Positions 37,455-45,149 of a stretch of DNA of 64,000 bases are shown here, piece after piece; the first letter of the stretch is position 1; every line of letters begins with the position of its first letter. The translations under genes and the position numbers were made by a program. The notes below the pieces were generated by a model. That model was not told the origin of the DNA, did no database searches, and saw nothing but the letters and a program-made list of their open reading frames with translations. Origin of the DNA: Saccharothrix sp. ALI-22-I (GTDB taxonomy: Bacteria; Actinomycetota; Actinomycetes; Mycobacteriales; Pseudonocardiaceae); contig NZ_MTQP01000067.1 of the NCBI RefSeq assembly GCF_001984175.1, forward strand, positions 310,001 to 374,000, given 5' to 3'.

Positions 37455-37499
37455 TGTGTAACCTTGACAGTCAGTTGATCAACGTGTCAAGGTTACACA
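37455..37499. promoter_or_regulatory. 15-bp inverted repeat operator in divergent promoter region
   Basis: TGTGTAACCTTGACA (37455-37469) and its exact reverse complement (37485-37499) with a 15-nt spacer. Each arm holds a TTGACA-like hexamer. It lies between divergent genes 37397 and 37547 and is the most symmetric member of the dispersed site family. Confidence 0.7.
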
Positions 37500-37546
37500 C
37501 ATACGGTAGCCGAGTCGCAACTAACACAGCGGAGAGGGGAAGTGTC

Positions 37547-38008
37547 ATGCCCGCGTCGAAGATCCAGGACGCGCAGGAGGTGGTTCGTTGGATTGAGGAG
37601 GGCAAGACCTACGCCTGGATGGTTCAGCAGTACAAAGAGAAGTACGGCATCGACACCACGATCACGATGTTCTCCAACTTCCGTAGGCGACGCGGATTGG
37701 AGCCGCGCATCGCGCGTGACCCGAACCTGGTCCCGTGGAAGGTCGAGGACGAACACGGCTGGAAGACGCCGCTGACACTGCTACGCCTGGAGGGGCGTCG
37801 GCGCAGCGGCCTCCCCCTGCGGCCGATCGACGTGACCCGCCTGGACAACTGGCTCGAATGGTTGGCGGAACAGGGCGCGGTCGTCCACTACGACCCCGAC
37901 ACTCCGGAGGGGTTCCACTACGTGAAACGTGAGGAGGGGGATGACGACATCATCCGGCGTCCACCCGACGAGCGTGACGGGCTTCGCCCATCCGATGACA
38001 TTGAGTGA
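37547..38008 (+). CDS. HTH DNA-binding protein, candidate phage regulator (153 aa)
   Basis: ATG at 37547 behind GAGAGGGGAAG. The N-terminus (SKIQDAQEVVRWIEEGKTYA, then WMVQQYKEKYGIDTTITMFS and NFRRRRGL) is a helix-turn-helix of a kind known in actinophages. The C-terminal half (RLDNWLEWLAEQGAVVHYDP) is conserved in the same family. The divergent inverted-repeat operator suggests it acts on its own promoter. It is a candidate repressor or early activator. Confidence 0.7.
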   Translation: MPASKIQDAQEVVRWIEEGKTYAWMVQQYKEKYGIDTTITMFSNFRRRRGLEPRIARDPNLVPWKVEDEHGWKTPLTLLRLEGRRRSGLPLRPIDVTRLDNWLEWLAEQGAVVHYDPDTPEGFHYVKREEGDDDIIRRPPDERDGLRPSDDIE

Positions 38009-38096
38009 CATGAGACCCCTCCCCCGATCGAGACGCATCGTCACACAGACCGCAGTTTTGCGGCAAGCGCTATCCGACACCATCTTGCATCCTCGC

Positions 38097-38123
38097 AGCG
38101 CCCCGAGCCTCGGCCGGGGCGCT
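38097..38123 (+). terminator. Intrinsic terminator after the HTH gene
   Basis: AGCGCCCC/GGGGCGCT stem with an 11-nt loop, followed by GTCCGTTTTCC. Confidence 0.78.
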
Positions 38124-38317
38124 GTCCGTTTTCCGCCGAACACCTGTGCGAAAGCTACTGCGCCGTAGGGGGTAACACGAGTCGCGCAGTTGCCGATGTT
38201 CGAGACAAACCATCATCACGTAGAGCGATCAAGGTCGTGGTTGTTTGCGCTAACACCGCCTCGCGTCTCGGACCCGTTGACACGTGATCGACGGACGGGT
38301 AGAACTGCCCCTGAATC

Positions 38318-38331
38318 TCTCAACTTACACA
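38318..38331 (-). promoter_or_regulatory. Dispersed 14-bp site upstream of early genes
   Basis: TGTGTAAGTTGAGA on the minus strand, 18 bases upstream of the rightward gene at 38349. The orientation is opposite to the gene, so an operator role is more likely here than a -10. Confidence 0.45.
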
Positions 38332-38348
38332 CCGGAGGTTGTGCCCTC

Positions 38349-38714
38349 GTGCGCACTGCACCACCTTCCCCCGCGGCGTCCCGCCAGCGGGACGAGCTCG
38401 CCTCCACTCGGCCGCCCCTCGCCAACGAGGCGGGCGCCGTCGCATTGCTGACCGCCGAAGCTGTCGGTCAGGTCCGAGTCCACCTCGACGTCGAGGCGTT
38501 CGACTTCCACATGGATGTCGCACCCGACGCCGACATGCGGTGGGTGAGGGCCTCCCTCGCCTACCTGAAAATGCTCGGCTACGAACCAATCCCGCTGGAC
38601 GAGGCCGACCCCGAGCTGCTCGACGACGACTGGGTCCGGCGCTACTTCGTGCCGATCGAACCGGTCGAGCACCGCAGTGAGCTCGTGATCGTCGCGCCGC
38701 GGGTGGCCGCTTGA
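38349..38714 (+). CDS. Early phage protein of unknown function (121 aa)
   Basis: GTG at 38349 with GGAGG upstream. It has a low-complexity Arg/Pro/Ala N-terminus, then an acidic alpha/beta part (VRVHLDVEAFDFHMDVAPDA). Its stop overlaps the TTG of the nuclease gene (TTGA), so the two are coupled; it may be a partner of that nuclease. Confidence 0.55.
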   Translation: MRTAPPSPAASRQRDELASTRPPLANEAGAVALLTAEAVGQVRVHLDVEAFDFHMDVAPDADMRWVRASLAYLKMLGYEPIPLDEADPELLDDDWVRRYFVPIEPVEHRSELVIVAPRVAA

Positions 38715-39613
38715 CCATCGAGGTACCGAGCCGCCTGTCCTATTCCTCTCTCTCCTCCTACGCCGAGTGCGGCGAGCGCTGGCGCCTGGAGCGCGGCCAC
38801 AAGCTCAACGCCTCGACCTGGTTCGCCACCGTCGCAGGCTCAGCGGTCCACGAGATCACCGAAGCGCACGACCTGATCGAGGTCGGCCGCCGCGACGGCG
38901 ACGTGCCCGAGTTCAAGCCGGTCTTCGATCGCCTGCTTGCCAAGGAGCGCGAGCTCGGCCGCGAGGTCAAGCCCTCGGGCAAGAAGCTCAAGAACATCGG
39001 CCCGTCCGGCGGGCCGAACAAGAAGGACTACGACTGGTGGCTGATCTACGGCCCCCTGTACGTGGAAAAGTGGCTGGCCTGGAAAGCGGCCAGCGACTGG
39101 AAGATCGCGATCCTGCCGGACGGCAGCGTCGGGATCGAGGTCATGGTCAACGACTCGATGGCGGGGGAGGACTTCCTCGGCTTCATCGACCGGGTCTACA
39201 TCACCCCGCAGGGGCAGATCGTGATCATCGACCTCAAGACCGGGTCGGTGCCGATGTCCTCGCTCCAGCTCGGCAGCTACTCCGTGGCCCTGTGGCGCAA
39301 GTACGGGCTGTTCGCGGAGTGGGGCGCGTACTGGATGGCGAGCGACGGCGAGCTGACCCCGCTGAAGGACCTGACGGCGTACTCCGACGAGTACATCGAC
39401 GAGCAGTACGCGATGGCCTGGCGAGGCATCCGTAACGGCGTTTTCCTTCCGAACGTGACGTCACTGTGCAACGGCTGCGGCGTACGCGCCTACTGCCGCG
39501 CAGTCGGCGGCCTGCGCTCCAACGAGCTGCCGATCCGGGACGACCTGATCCTCAAGCCCGCTGTGAACCAGGTCACGGACTCTCAAGTTGCACACTCTGG
39601 TCCAGGTGTGTAA
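38711..39613 (+). CDS. Cas4/RecB-like PD-(D/E)XK exonuclease with Fe-S cysteines (300 aa)
   Basis: TTG at 38711 overlaps the upstream stop. It carries the full Cas4/AddB nuclease pattern: SYSSLSSYAEC (Cys20), GSAVHE (43-48), FLGFIDRVY and IIDLKTG (about 172-178, catalytic Asp and Lys), QLGSYSVALW, and a C-terminal CNGCGVRAYC (about 253-262). The four Cys would bind an iron-sulfur cluster. In phages such enzymes process DNA ends in replication-recombination. No CRISPR array or cas gene is nearby. Confidence 0.87.
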   Translation: MTIEVPSRLSYSSLSSYAECGERWRLERGHKLNASTWFATVAGSAVHEITEAHDLIEVGRRDGDVPEFKPVFDRLLAKERELGREVKPSGKKLKNIGPSGGPNKKDYDWWLIYGPLYVEKWLAWKAASDWKIAILPDGSVGIEVMVNDSMAGEDFLGFIDRVYITPQGQIVIIDLKTGSVPMSSLQLGSYSVALWRKYGLFAEWGAYWMASDGELTPLKDLTAYSDEYIDEQYAMAWRGIRNGVFLPNVTSLCNGCGVRAYCRAVGGLRSNELPIRDDLILKPAVNQVTDSQVAHSGPGV

Positions 39614-39620
39614 GTTGAGA
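39581..39620. promoter_or_regulatory. Inverted pair of the dispersed site
   Basis: TGTGCAACTTGAGA (minus, 39581-39594) and TGTGTAAGTTGAGA (plus, 39607-39620) face outward with a 12-nt gap. The plus copy precedes the gene at 39650 with a plausible -10 (TAAGTT) and ribosome site GAGAGGAG. Confidence 0.55.
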
Positions 39621-39649
39621 GATACCAAGCGAGAGGAGCTCACAGCCCA

Positions 39650-40180
39650 GTGAGTAGCGAGAGCAAGGCCCGCGGCATCACGGTCACCATCAAGTACGGC
39701 AAGGGCTACGAGGAGACCTGGGCGGTCTTCAACGGCCTGCCGGACGAGGTTCGCGCGGACCTCATCAGGTACTTCGGTCTGGACGAGTACGCGGCGAGCG
39801 GCCTGACGCTCAACGAGCTGGTCATCAACGCGACCAAGGTCGCGCACGGCGGCCCGATCCCGATGCCCACACAGGCAGCGCAGGCCGCGCCCGACGAGGC
39901 GCAGGTGATGCAGCTCCTGAAGGACGAGCTCGGCGCCCGCCCGATCCAGGAGCCGGCCCCGAAGGGCGACCCCTGGGCGGACGCCGGAAGCTCGGCCGGG
40001 TCGCCGCCCTGGGACATCTCGGAGAAGCCCGCCGTGAACCCGATGCTCGCCCAGATCGAGGCGTGCAAGTCCGTGCCGGAGCTCCAGCGCCTGTGGGCCG
40101 AGAACCAGGCCGCCTTCCAGGACGGCGCCCTCATGGACGCCTACAAGGCCAAGGGCCGCGCGCTCAAGGCCGCGGCCTGA
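39650..40180 (+). CDS. Phage replication-region protein of unknown function (176 aa)
   Basis: GTG at 39650 behind GAGAGGAG. The N-terminus is alpha/beta (GITVTIKYGKGYEETWAVFN, then GLPDEVRADLIRYFGLDEYA); the middle is Pro-rich; the C-terminal helix (PMLAQIEACKSVPELQRLWA) resembles the end of proteins found beside phage exonucleases and ssDNA-binding proteins. A recombination mediator is possible but unproven. Confidence 0.6.
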   Translation: MSSESKARGITVTIKYGKGYEETWAVFNGLPDEVRADLIRYFGLDEYAASGLTLNELVINATKVAHGGPIPMPTQAAQAAPDEAQVMQLLKDELGARPIQEPAPKGDPWADAGSSAGSPPWDISEKPAVNPMLAQIEACKSVPELQRLWAENQAAFQDGALMDAYKAKGRALKAAA

Positions 40181-40236
40181 TCCCAGGCCCATCTCCCCGT
40201 CCTTCCCGCTCGTACCACAGAGGAGAACCTCCACCC

Positions 40237-40509
40237 GTGCTGAAGAAGCTGCTGAGCGGCCACCCCGCCGAGCCCGCCGAGCCCAACCTCGATGAACGTT
40301 CCGCCATCGCGGCGGCCCGAGCCGAGTCCGCGAAGTCCGTCTTCAAGACGACCATCGACGAACTGGAGGCCGCGGCCCGCGAGCAGGAGCTCGTCGCGCA
40401 GCTCGCGCAGGAGGAGATCGAGGAGCTGGCGGGCACCGCCTCCTCGGCCGCGTTCCAGGCCGCGGACAACCGCGCAGCCGCAGACAAGCTGCGCCAGCTC
40501 ATCGCCTGA
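40237..40509 (+). CDS. Coiled-coil phage protein (90 aa)
   Basis: GTG at 40237 after AGAGGAG. Almost entirely helical with heptad character (KSVFKTTIDELEAAAREQEL, VAQLAQEEIEELAGTAS). No domain is known. Presumed accessory or structural partner in the replication operon. Confidence 0.6.
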   Translation: MLKKLLSGHPAEPAEPNLDERSAIAAARAESAKSVFKTTIDELEAAAREQELVAQLAQEEIEELAGTASSAAFQAADNRAAADKLRQLIA

Positions 40510-40534
40510 CAGGGCTTGCCTTTTCACCGCCGGG

Positions 40535-40605
40535 TGTGTAAGTTGAGAAGTGCATCCGGCGGCATCTGGCCCGCCCTTTTTTAGAAGTGAGTGTGTAACC
40601 TGAGA
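40535..40605 (+). promoter_or_regulatory. Two dispersed sites in tandem
   Basis: TGTGTAAGTTGAGA (40535-40548), lying in the loop of a CCGCCGG/CCGGCGG hairpin, and TGTGTAACCTGAGA (40592-40605). The second is placed to drive the gene at 40665. Confidence 0.52.
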
Positions 40606-40664
40606 GGTTACCTCCTTCACCGCATCACCTTTCCTCATCGCCGAACACAGGGAGTACCCACACA

Positions 40665-41096
40665 GTGCTGAACTTCGTTGACATCCCCCAGCAGTCCGGC
40701 GGCTGGTTCAAGCCCTCGGAGCACCAGGGGGCAGTCGCGATCCTCGTCGAGGTCAAGGGCTTCGACCGGCAGCGCCCCACCCCGAACGGCCCGAAGGACA
40801 GCGCCCTCACGGACCTGTCGATCTTCAACTCGCAGGCCGACCTCGACGCCGGTACCCCGACCGAGGTCAAGGGCGTGCGCATCGAGCAGACCGTCCTGGC
40901 TCGCGACCTCGCGGGCCTGGTCAACTCGGCCACGGTCGTCACCGTGACCCAGGTCCCGAACAAGAAGCCGGGCGCCCACCCGGCGTGGGTGTGGCGGCCG
41001 GTCGAGCGCGCGGTCATGCAGAAGGTCGTCGAGTACGCGAACAAGCGCGAGCAGGCTGTCCAGGCGGCCGTGGCGGCGGCGCCGGACTTCGACTGA
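40665..41096 (+). CDS. Possible phage ssDNA-binding protein (143 aa)
   Basis: GTG at 40665. MLNFVDIPQQSGGWFKPSEH, then VAILVEVKGFDRQRPTPNGP and TVLARDLAGLVNSATVVTVT is a beta-rich pattern found in actinophages near the primase/helicase genes. The size and position fit an OB-fold ssDNA-binding protein, but no diagnostic motif proves it. The stop overlaps the next start (TGATG). Confidence 0.58.
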   Translation: MLNFVDIPQQSGGWFKPSEHQGAVAILVEVKGFDRQRPTPNGPKDSALTDLSIFNSQADLDAGTPTEVKGVRIEQTVLARDLAGLVNSATVVTVTQVPNKKPGAHPAWVWRPVERAVMQKVVEYANKREQAVQAAVAAAPDFD

Positions 41097-41356
41097 TGGC
41101 CGAGGCGCAGCAGGGGACGAGGCGGGCCTCCCGGTCCGCCTCTCCCCCTGTCCCCAGCGTGAGTCGGCTCGTGCACTACTCGACCGACCCGGACGGCGCG
41201 ACGCGCGCCGCGCTCATCACCGACGTCCACGAGGACGGCTCGACGGCGGACCTGTTGGTGTTCAACCAGGTCGCCCCGTACGTGCACCCGCTGCCCGGCG
41301 TGCCGTTCGCGATCGAGCCCGCCCCCGGTCACTACAACTGGCCCCCGCGGGCCTGA
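41096..41356 (+). CDS. Phage protein of unknown function (86 aa)
   Basis: ATG at 41096 in a TGATG overlap. The pattern SRLVHYSTDPDGATRAALIT, then HPLPGVPFAIEPAPGHYNWP resembles small actinophage proteins with a conserved N-terminal LVHY strand and a final W. Function unknown. Confidence 0.58.
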   Translation: MAEAQQGTRRASRSASPPVPSVSRLVHYSTDPDGATRAALITDVHEDGSTADLLVFNQVAPYVHPLPGVPFAIEPAPGHYNWPPRA

Positions 41357-41371
41357 GAGGAGGCGTAGCAG

Positions 41372-42208
41372 TTGCTCACGCCCTCGCGGTCGCTGAGCCT
41401 GCACGCCGAGTCCGGCCGTGAGCTCCCCAGGGTGGCGGCATTCCAGTCTCTCTACGACATGGGATGCCGCCCCCGGCACGGGGAAGTCATCATGATCGCC
41501 GGACGAAGCGGCACGCAGAAGTCGGGTCTGGCCCTGTTCTGGGTCGCCAGCATGAACCGCCCCACCCTCTACTTCTCCGCGGACATGAGCGCCTTCACGG
41601 CCTCGTCGCGGCTCGCCTCTATGGCGTCGGGCGACACCACGGAGATGGTCGAGGCGGGCATGGCGGCGGGCGGTCACCACCGCCAGCGCTACCTGGACGC
41701 CCTCGCCGGAAGCCGCCTCACCTTCTCGTTCGGCTCGCCGATCACCTGGCGCGCGGTAGACGAGGAGATCGAGGCGTACATCGAGCTGTGGAACGCCTAC
41801 CCGGAAGTGATCGTCTTCGACAACCTCATGGACTTCGAGGGCGCGGAGAGCGACTACACCGAGCAGATGGCGGTGATGAGCTCGGCGACCGAGCTCGCCC
41901 GCGCCACGGGCGCAACGGTGATCCTGCTCCACCACGCCAGCGACAAGTCCTGGGAAGCCAAGAGTGACCCGTGGGCGCCGCCGTCGCGCGACCAGGTCAA
42001 GGGCGGCCTGTCGGAGAAGCCGGAGCTGTCGCTCTCGGTGGCACTCGACCCGACGTCGCTGATCTACAGGATCGCCGTCATCAAGCAGCGCATGGGGCCC
42101 TGCGACCCCACCGCTCGCACCTACGCGACGTTGCGGTGCGAGCCCGACAAGACCCGTTTCCACGCCCTCGACGCCACCAACCCGGCGCTGGTCGGGGTGT
42201 CGCTGTGA
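41372..42208 (+). CDS. RecA/DnaB-type ATPase (278 aa)
   Basis: TTG at 41372 behind GAGAGGAGG. A RecA-like core with Walker A variant AGRSGTQKS (43-51; Gln where Gly is usual), YFSADMSAFTASSRL, Walker B VIVFDNLMD (about 147) and a VILLHHASDKS sensor strand. It matches the single-domain DnaB-like ATPases that serve as replicative helicases or helicase loaders in actinophages. The N-terminal helical domain of true DnaB is missing. Confidence 0.78.
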   Translation: MLTPSRSLSLHAESGRELPRVAAFQSLYDMGCRPRHGEVIMIAGRSGTQKSGLALFWVASMNRPTLYFSADMSAFTASSRLASMASGDTTEMVEAGMAAGGHHRQRYLDALAGSRLTFSFGSPITWRAVDEEIEAYIELWNAYPEVIVFDNLMDFEGAESDYTEQMAVMSSATELARATGATVILLHHASDKSWEAKSDPWAPPSRDQVKGGLSEKPELSLSVALDPTSLIYRIAVIKQRMGPCDPTARTYATLRCEPDKTRFHALDATNPALVGVSL

Positions 42209-42239
42209 TCTTCAACGACCGCACCGGAGGTGTGACCCA

Positions 42240-42617
42240 GTGACCGACATCGCGAAGCGGAACGCCGCCAACCGGCGGCGCGGCGCGCAGTGGCAGAGCG
42301 ACCTCCGCAACGGCCTGCGCGAGCACAACCTCGACGTCGAGCGCCTCGTGCTCACCGGCAAGGAGGACGAGGGCGATCTCGTAGTGCGCGACTTCGCGCG
42401 GCCCGGCGAGTTCGTCGTGATCGAGGCCAAGGCGGGCCAGCTCCACGTCACGGACTTCGTCCGCCAAGCCCTGATCGAGGGCGGGCACTTCGCCGCCCAC
42501 CGCAACCTCGACCGGGCGCGCGTCGCCAGCATCGCCGTGGTCAAGCGCCGCGGACTGAACTGGAAGGACGCGCTCGTGCTCACGACCGTGGGCGACTACT
42601 TCGGGTTGACCAGGTGA
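42240..42617 (+). CDS. Holliday-junction-resolvase-like nuclease (125 aa)
   Basis: GTG at 42240. It has a basic N-terminus with NAANRRRGAQWQSDLRNGLR, then KEDEGDLVVRDF and VVIEAKAGQLHV: the E...D...ExK pattern of PD-(D/E)XK resolvases (archaeal Hjc type). It would resolve branched DNA during phage replication or packaging. Confidence 0.75.
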   Translation: MTDIAKRNAANRRRGAQWQSDLRNGLREHNLDVERLVLTGKEDEGDLVVRDFARPGEFVVIEAKAGQLHVTDFVRQALIEGGHFAAHRNLDRARVASIAVVKRRGLNWKDALVLTTVGDYFGLTR

Positions 42618-42934
42618 CGGACGAGCACCTGGAGCCCTACCTCGACGTCATCGACAACGTGGTGGACCAGCTCCTCCGCAAGGCCCACCTGTTCGGCGGC
42701 GAGTGGGAGGAGTGGCTGGCCCTGCGCGACTGGCCGCAGGGCGGCAACAACTCCGCGACCGTGAACTTCGAGATCGACGCCCTTCTGGCGGCCGACGACG
42801 ACGGCGAGCACTGGGGCGTCCGCCAAATCCGCGCCGCCGAGATCCTGTTCGACGTCGAGCAGCCGCCCCCGACGCTGGCCGAGCTCGGCTACGACCGCGC
42901 CACCGGAACCCTGCGGGGTCGGAGGCTCGCGTGA
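42614..42934 (+). CDS. Phage replication-region protein (106 aa)
   Basis: GTG at 42614 in a GTGA overlap. The N-terminus is acidic and helical (LEPYLDVIDNVVDQLLRKAH); the rest is Trp-rich (WEEWLALRDWPQGG). No family is recognised. Tight coupling to the nuclease and the primase zinc domain suggests a helper role. Confidence 0.55.
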   Translation: MTDEHLEPYLDVIDNVVDQLLRKAHLFGGEWEEWLALRDWPQGGNNSATVNFEIDALLAADDDGEHWGVRQIRAAEILFDVEQPPPTLAELGYDRATGTLRGRRLA

Positions 42935-43314
42935 GCGACGACCAGCGCCCGGACCTCGGCGCGTTGCTCGACCACTACGGCGTCGAGCACACCGACCGCG
43001 CCACCCAGATGGTCCGGTGCCCGCTCCACGAGGACAACACCCCCTCCTGCTCCATTCACCTGGAGAAGGGCCTCTGGCGCTGCCATTCATGCGGCGGAGG
43101 CGGGAGCAGTTACGACCTGATCATGCGGAAGGAGAACGTCGATTTCCTCGGAGCACGAGCCTTTGCAGCCTCTCTCAACATCCCAGCGGGAAGCGCTGGA
43201 GGAGGCGGTGAGCTCGTATCAGGAAGCGCTTACGGCGGACGCCGCAAGGTGGCTGGCCGGAAGGGGGCTCAACCGGGAGCAGGCGGTTACGTTCCGGCTT
43301 GGCGTCGTCGGTGA
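42931..43314 (+). CDS. DNA primase, CHC2 zinc-ribbon part (127 aa)
   Basis: GTG at 42931 in a GTGA overlap. CPLH (30-33) and CHSCG (51-54) form a CHC2 zinc ribbon that recognises the priming template (VRCPLHEDNTPSCSIHLEKG). After about residue 85 the frame becomes Gly/Arg-rich and non-conserved because it overlaps the Toprim gene in another frame. The two parts of the primase are thus on separate overlapping frames. Confidence 0.82.
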   Translation: MSDDQRPDLGALLDHYGVEHTDRATQMVRCPLHEDNTPSCSIHLEKGLWRCHSCGGGGSSYDLIMRKENVDFLGARAFAASLNIPAGSAGGGGELVSGSAYGGRRKVAGRKGAQPGAGGYVPAWRRR

Positions 43315-43819
43315 ACCCCACCCCGGCCACGGCAAGTACCGCGGGTTCCTGGCGATCCCGTACCTCGACCACAACGGGAAGCCGCTGACCGTGCGGTTCC
43401 GCTGCCTGGCGGAACACGACCACAGGGCGTACTTCCACGGCAAGTACATGACCCTGAAGGACGACCCGCCCCGGATGTTCAACGTGGGCGCGGTGCACCG
43501 GGCAGCCGACGAGATCCACGTGACCGAGGGCGAGCTCGACGCGGTCGTCCTGACGATGCTCGGCCTGCACGCGGTTGCCATCCCCGGCGCCGAGATGTGG
43601 ATGCCCCGACACCGCCGGATGCTTGCAGGCTTCTCCCGCGTGTGGGTCTGGGGCGACCCGGACGACGCGGGCGCCGAGTTCACCAACCGGGTCGCGCGCT
43701 CGCTGCGCGCGGCCAAGGGCGTCCGCCTGACCCTCGGCGACGTCACCGACACCTACCTGAAGGCCGGGCCCTCGGCCCTGCTCGACCTGATCAAGCCCAA
43801 GGAGCTGGCCGCCGCGTGA
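43208..43819 (+). CDS. DNA primase, Toprim part (203 aa)
   Basis: GTG at 43208 is preferred (GGAGGAGG just upstream); TTG at 43163 would add 15 residues. It has the primase core: FRLGVVGEPHPGHGKYRGFL, IPYLDHNGKPLTVRFRC, then the Toprim motifs HVTEGELDAVVLTMLG and VWVWGDPDDAGAEF that bind metal. The frame overlaps the zinc-ribbon gene by more than 100 bases. Confidence 0.83.
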   Translation: MSSYQEALTADAARWLAGRGLNREQAVTFRLGVVGEPHPGHGKYRGFLAIPYLDHNGKPLTVRFRCLAEHDHRAYFHGKYMTLKDDPPRMFNVGAVHRAADEIHVTEGELDAVVLTMLGLHAVAIPGAEMWMPRHRRMLAGFSRVWVWGDPDDAGAEFTNRVARSLRAAKGVRLTLGDVTDTYLKAGPSALLDLIKPKELAAA

Positions 43820-44025
43820 CCCTTCGCAAGGCGCTGCGCGTCCTGACCGGACGACCCTCGTACGCCGTCACCGTGACCCTCGGCCACCGCTTCGACGGAA
43901 ACCCCGGCGTCACCCTCTCGGTTGGTGGCCGAGACCCGTGGTGCTTCGACGATCCCGAGGCGCTCCGGCGCCTCCACGACCAGCTCCTTCCCGCGATCGA
44001 CCACCTGGAGGGCAACACCCCGTGA
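43816..44025 (+). CDS. Small phage protein (69 aa)
   Basis: GTG at 43816 in a GTGA overlap. A compact beta protein with a basic start (LRKALRVLTGRPSYAVTVTL) and an acidic helix at the end (DPEALRRLHDQLLPAIDHLE). Function unknown. Confidence 0.55.
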   Translation: MTLRKALRVLTGRPSYAVTVTLGHRFDGNPGVTLSVGGRDPWCFDDPEALRRLHDQLLPAIDHLEGNTP

Positions 44026-44387
44026 CGCTGACCTACGACGAGCTCGTCCGCCGCAACGAGGCGGTCCGGCTGACCAACAACACCCTGTCCCTCGTGCGCG
44101 GCGAGCGCATCAGCCAGGACGCCCAGTGGGGCGTGCTGGACCATCCGGACGGCACGGGCCCCGCGTTCGCCGCGATGCTCAAGGACTGGCGCGAGTACGT
44201 GGACATGGCGGCGACCTACGGGATGCTCACCTGGCGCGACATCCTCGTGGAGGAGCTGTTCGAGGTGCTCTGCGAGCAAGACCCCGAGCGCCTCGGCACG
44301 GAGCTGGTCCAGCTCGCTGGCGTCGCGGTGGCCTGGCGCGAGCACCTGCACCGCCGCGGAGCCGCGCCCGTCGTGGCGGCAGCGTGA
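44022..44387 (+). CDS. MazG-like all-alpha NTP-pyrophosphatase-family protein (121 aa)
   Basis: GTG at 44022 in a GTGA overlap. The C-terminal half (WRDILVEELFEVLCEQDPER, LGTELVQLAGVAVAWREHL) has the EE...E...E...L pattern of MazG/phosphoribosyl-ATP-pyrophosphohydrolase-like phage proteins. It may hydrolyse nucleotides. Catalytic certainty is moderate because only one helix pair is recognisable. Confidence 0.62.
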   Translation: MTLTYDELVRRNEAVRLTNNTLSLVRGERISQDAQWGVLDHPDGTGPAFAAMLKDWREYVDMAATYGMLTWRDILVEELFEVLCEQDPERLGTELVQLAGVAVAWREHLHRRGAAPVVAAA

Positions 44388-44575
44388 CCGCCGGTCTCAC
44401 GCACGGGGCCATCGCCCAGGTGCGCCGGGCCGAGACGCCCGACGAGCTGGTGCTCGCGCAGTACTGCGACCACGACGGCGACGGCGACGCGCACTGGTGC
44501 TACTTCGGCACCGACTGGACCGACCGCCCCGAGGACGTCACGGTTGTAAACCGCGCCCTGGTCGTCCTGCTGTGA
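44384..44575 (+). CDS. Small paralogous phage protein A (63 aa)
   Basis: GTG at 44384 in a GTGA overlap. Pattern LTHGAIAQVRR, then WCYFGTDWTDRPEDVTVVNR and a hydrophobic ALVVL end. The next gene repeats this pattern closely (FSHGDLAYVLR, WAFFGSDQIDFPQDVTVLRR), so the two arose by tandem duplication. Function unknown. Confidence 0.62.
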   Translation: MTAGLTHGAIAQVRRAETPDELVLAQYCDHDGDGDAHWCYFGTDWTDRPEDVTVVNRALVVLL

Positions 44576-44754
44576 TCGCAGGCTTCTCGCATGGCGACCT
44601 GGCCTACGTCCTGCGCTACGGCGAGGACGAGCCCGAGCTCGGCCAGTTCAACTTCACCAGCCAGGGCGGCTACTGGGCGTTCTTCGGCTCCGACCAGATC
44701 GACTTTCCACAGGACGTGACCGTCCTCCGACGAGCGGTGGTGCTTCCCGAGTGA
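44572..44754 (+). CDS. Small paralogous phage protein B (60 aa)
   Basis: GTG at 44572 in a GTGA overlap. It is the tandem paralogue of the preceding gene, sharing the HG...V.R start, W.(F)FG.D centre and P.DVTV..RA.V end, with the Cys pairs lost. Function unknown. Confidence 0.62.
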   Translation: MIAGFSHGDLAYVLRYGEDEPELGQFNFTSQGGYWAFFGSDQIDFPQDVTVLRRAVVLPE

Positions 44755-45149
44755 CCGAACAGCTCAAGGACTGGCGCGGCACTCCGATCAAGGAGTGGCA
44801 GACCGTGATCTACGGAGCCCCGGTCGGTCGCAGCGTCGCGATGGTGGAAGGCACGGTCGTCGGCTTCACGCCGAGCGGTCGCGTGTGGATCGAGGTCAAG
44901 CACCGGGCGTACGGCGGTTGGGGGGCCGAGCGGAAGCCGCGCGTGCACGTCGGCCCTGACCGGCTGACCGTCGTGACCGAGCTGCCCCCCACCAGCCTGC
45001 CGACCGAGGCCGAAGCCGCCGCGGCCGAGAAGGCGAGGTTGCGGGACAGCTACCTGGAGCGGCTGGCCGAGCTGAAAGCGGGCGCAGCGCCGCGCGGGGC
45101 GTGGGAGACCACCGAGTACGTCAGCCACCAGATCGCGCGGTACTCGTGA
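44751..45149 (+). CDS. Phage protein of unknown function (132 aa)
   Basis: GTG at 44751 in a GTGA overlap. It has an SH3-like N-terminal module (WQTVIYGAPVGRSVAMVEGT, then RVWIEVKHRAYGGW) and a C-terminal charged helix (AEKARLRDSYLERLAELKAG). No specific family is recognised. Confidence 0.55.
   Translation: MTEQLKDWRGTPIKEWQTVIYGAPVGRSVAMVEGTVVGFTPSGRVWIEVKHRAYGGWGAERKPRVHVGPDRLTVVTELPPTSLPTEAEAAAAEKARLRDSYLERLAELKAGAAPRGAWETTEYVSHQIARYS

Larger units (their letters stand above)
38009..38348. other. 340-bp intergenic region
   Basis: It holds a terminator (38097-38123) and one dispersed site in minus orientation (38318). No coding frame is convincing. Confidence 0.5.

Noticed and set aside
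38711-39613. Cas4-like gene as part of a CRISPR system
   Set aside because: No other cas gene or repeat array is in the window, and it lies in a phage replication operon where such nucleases are common.
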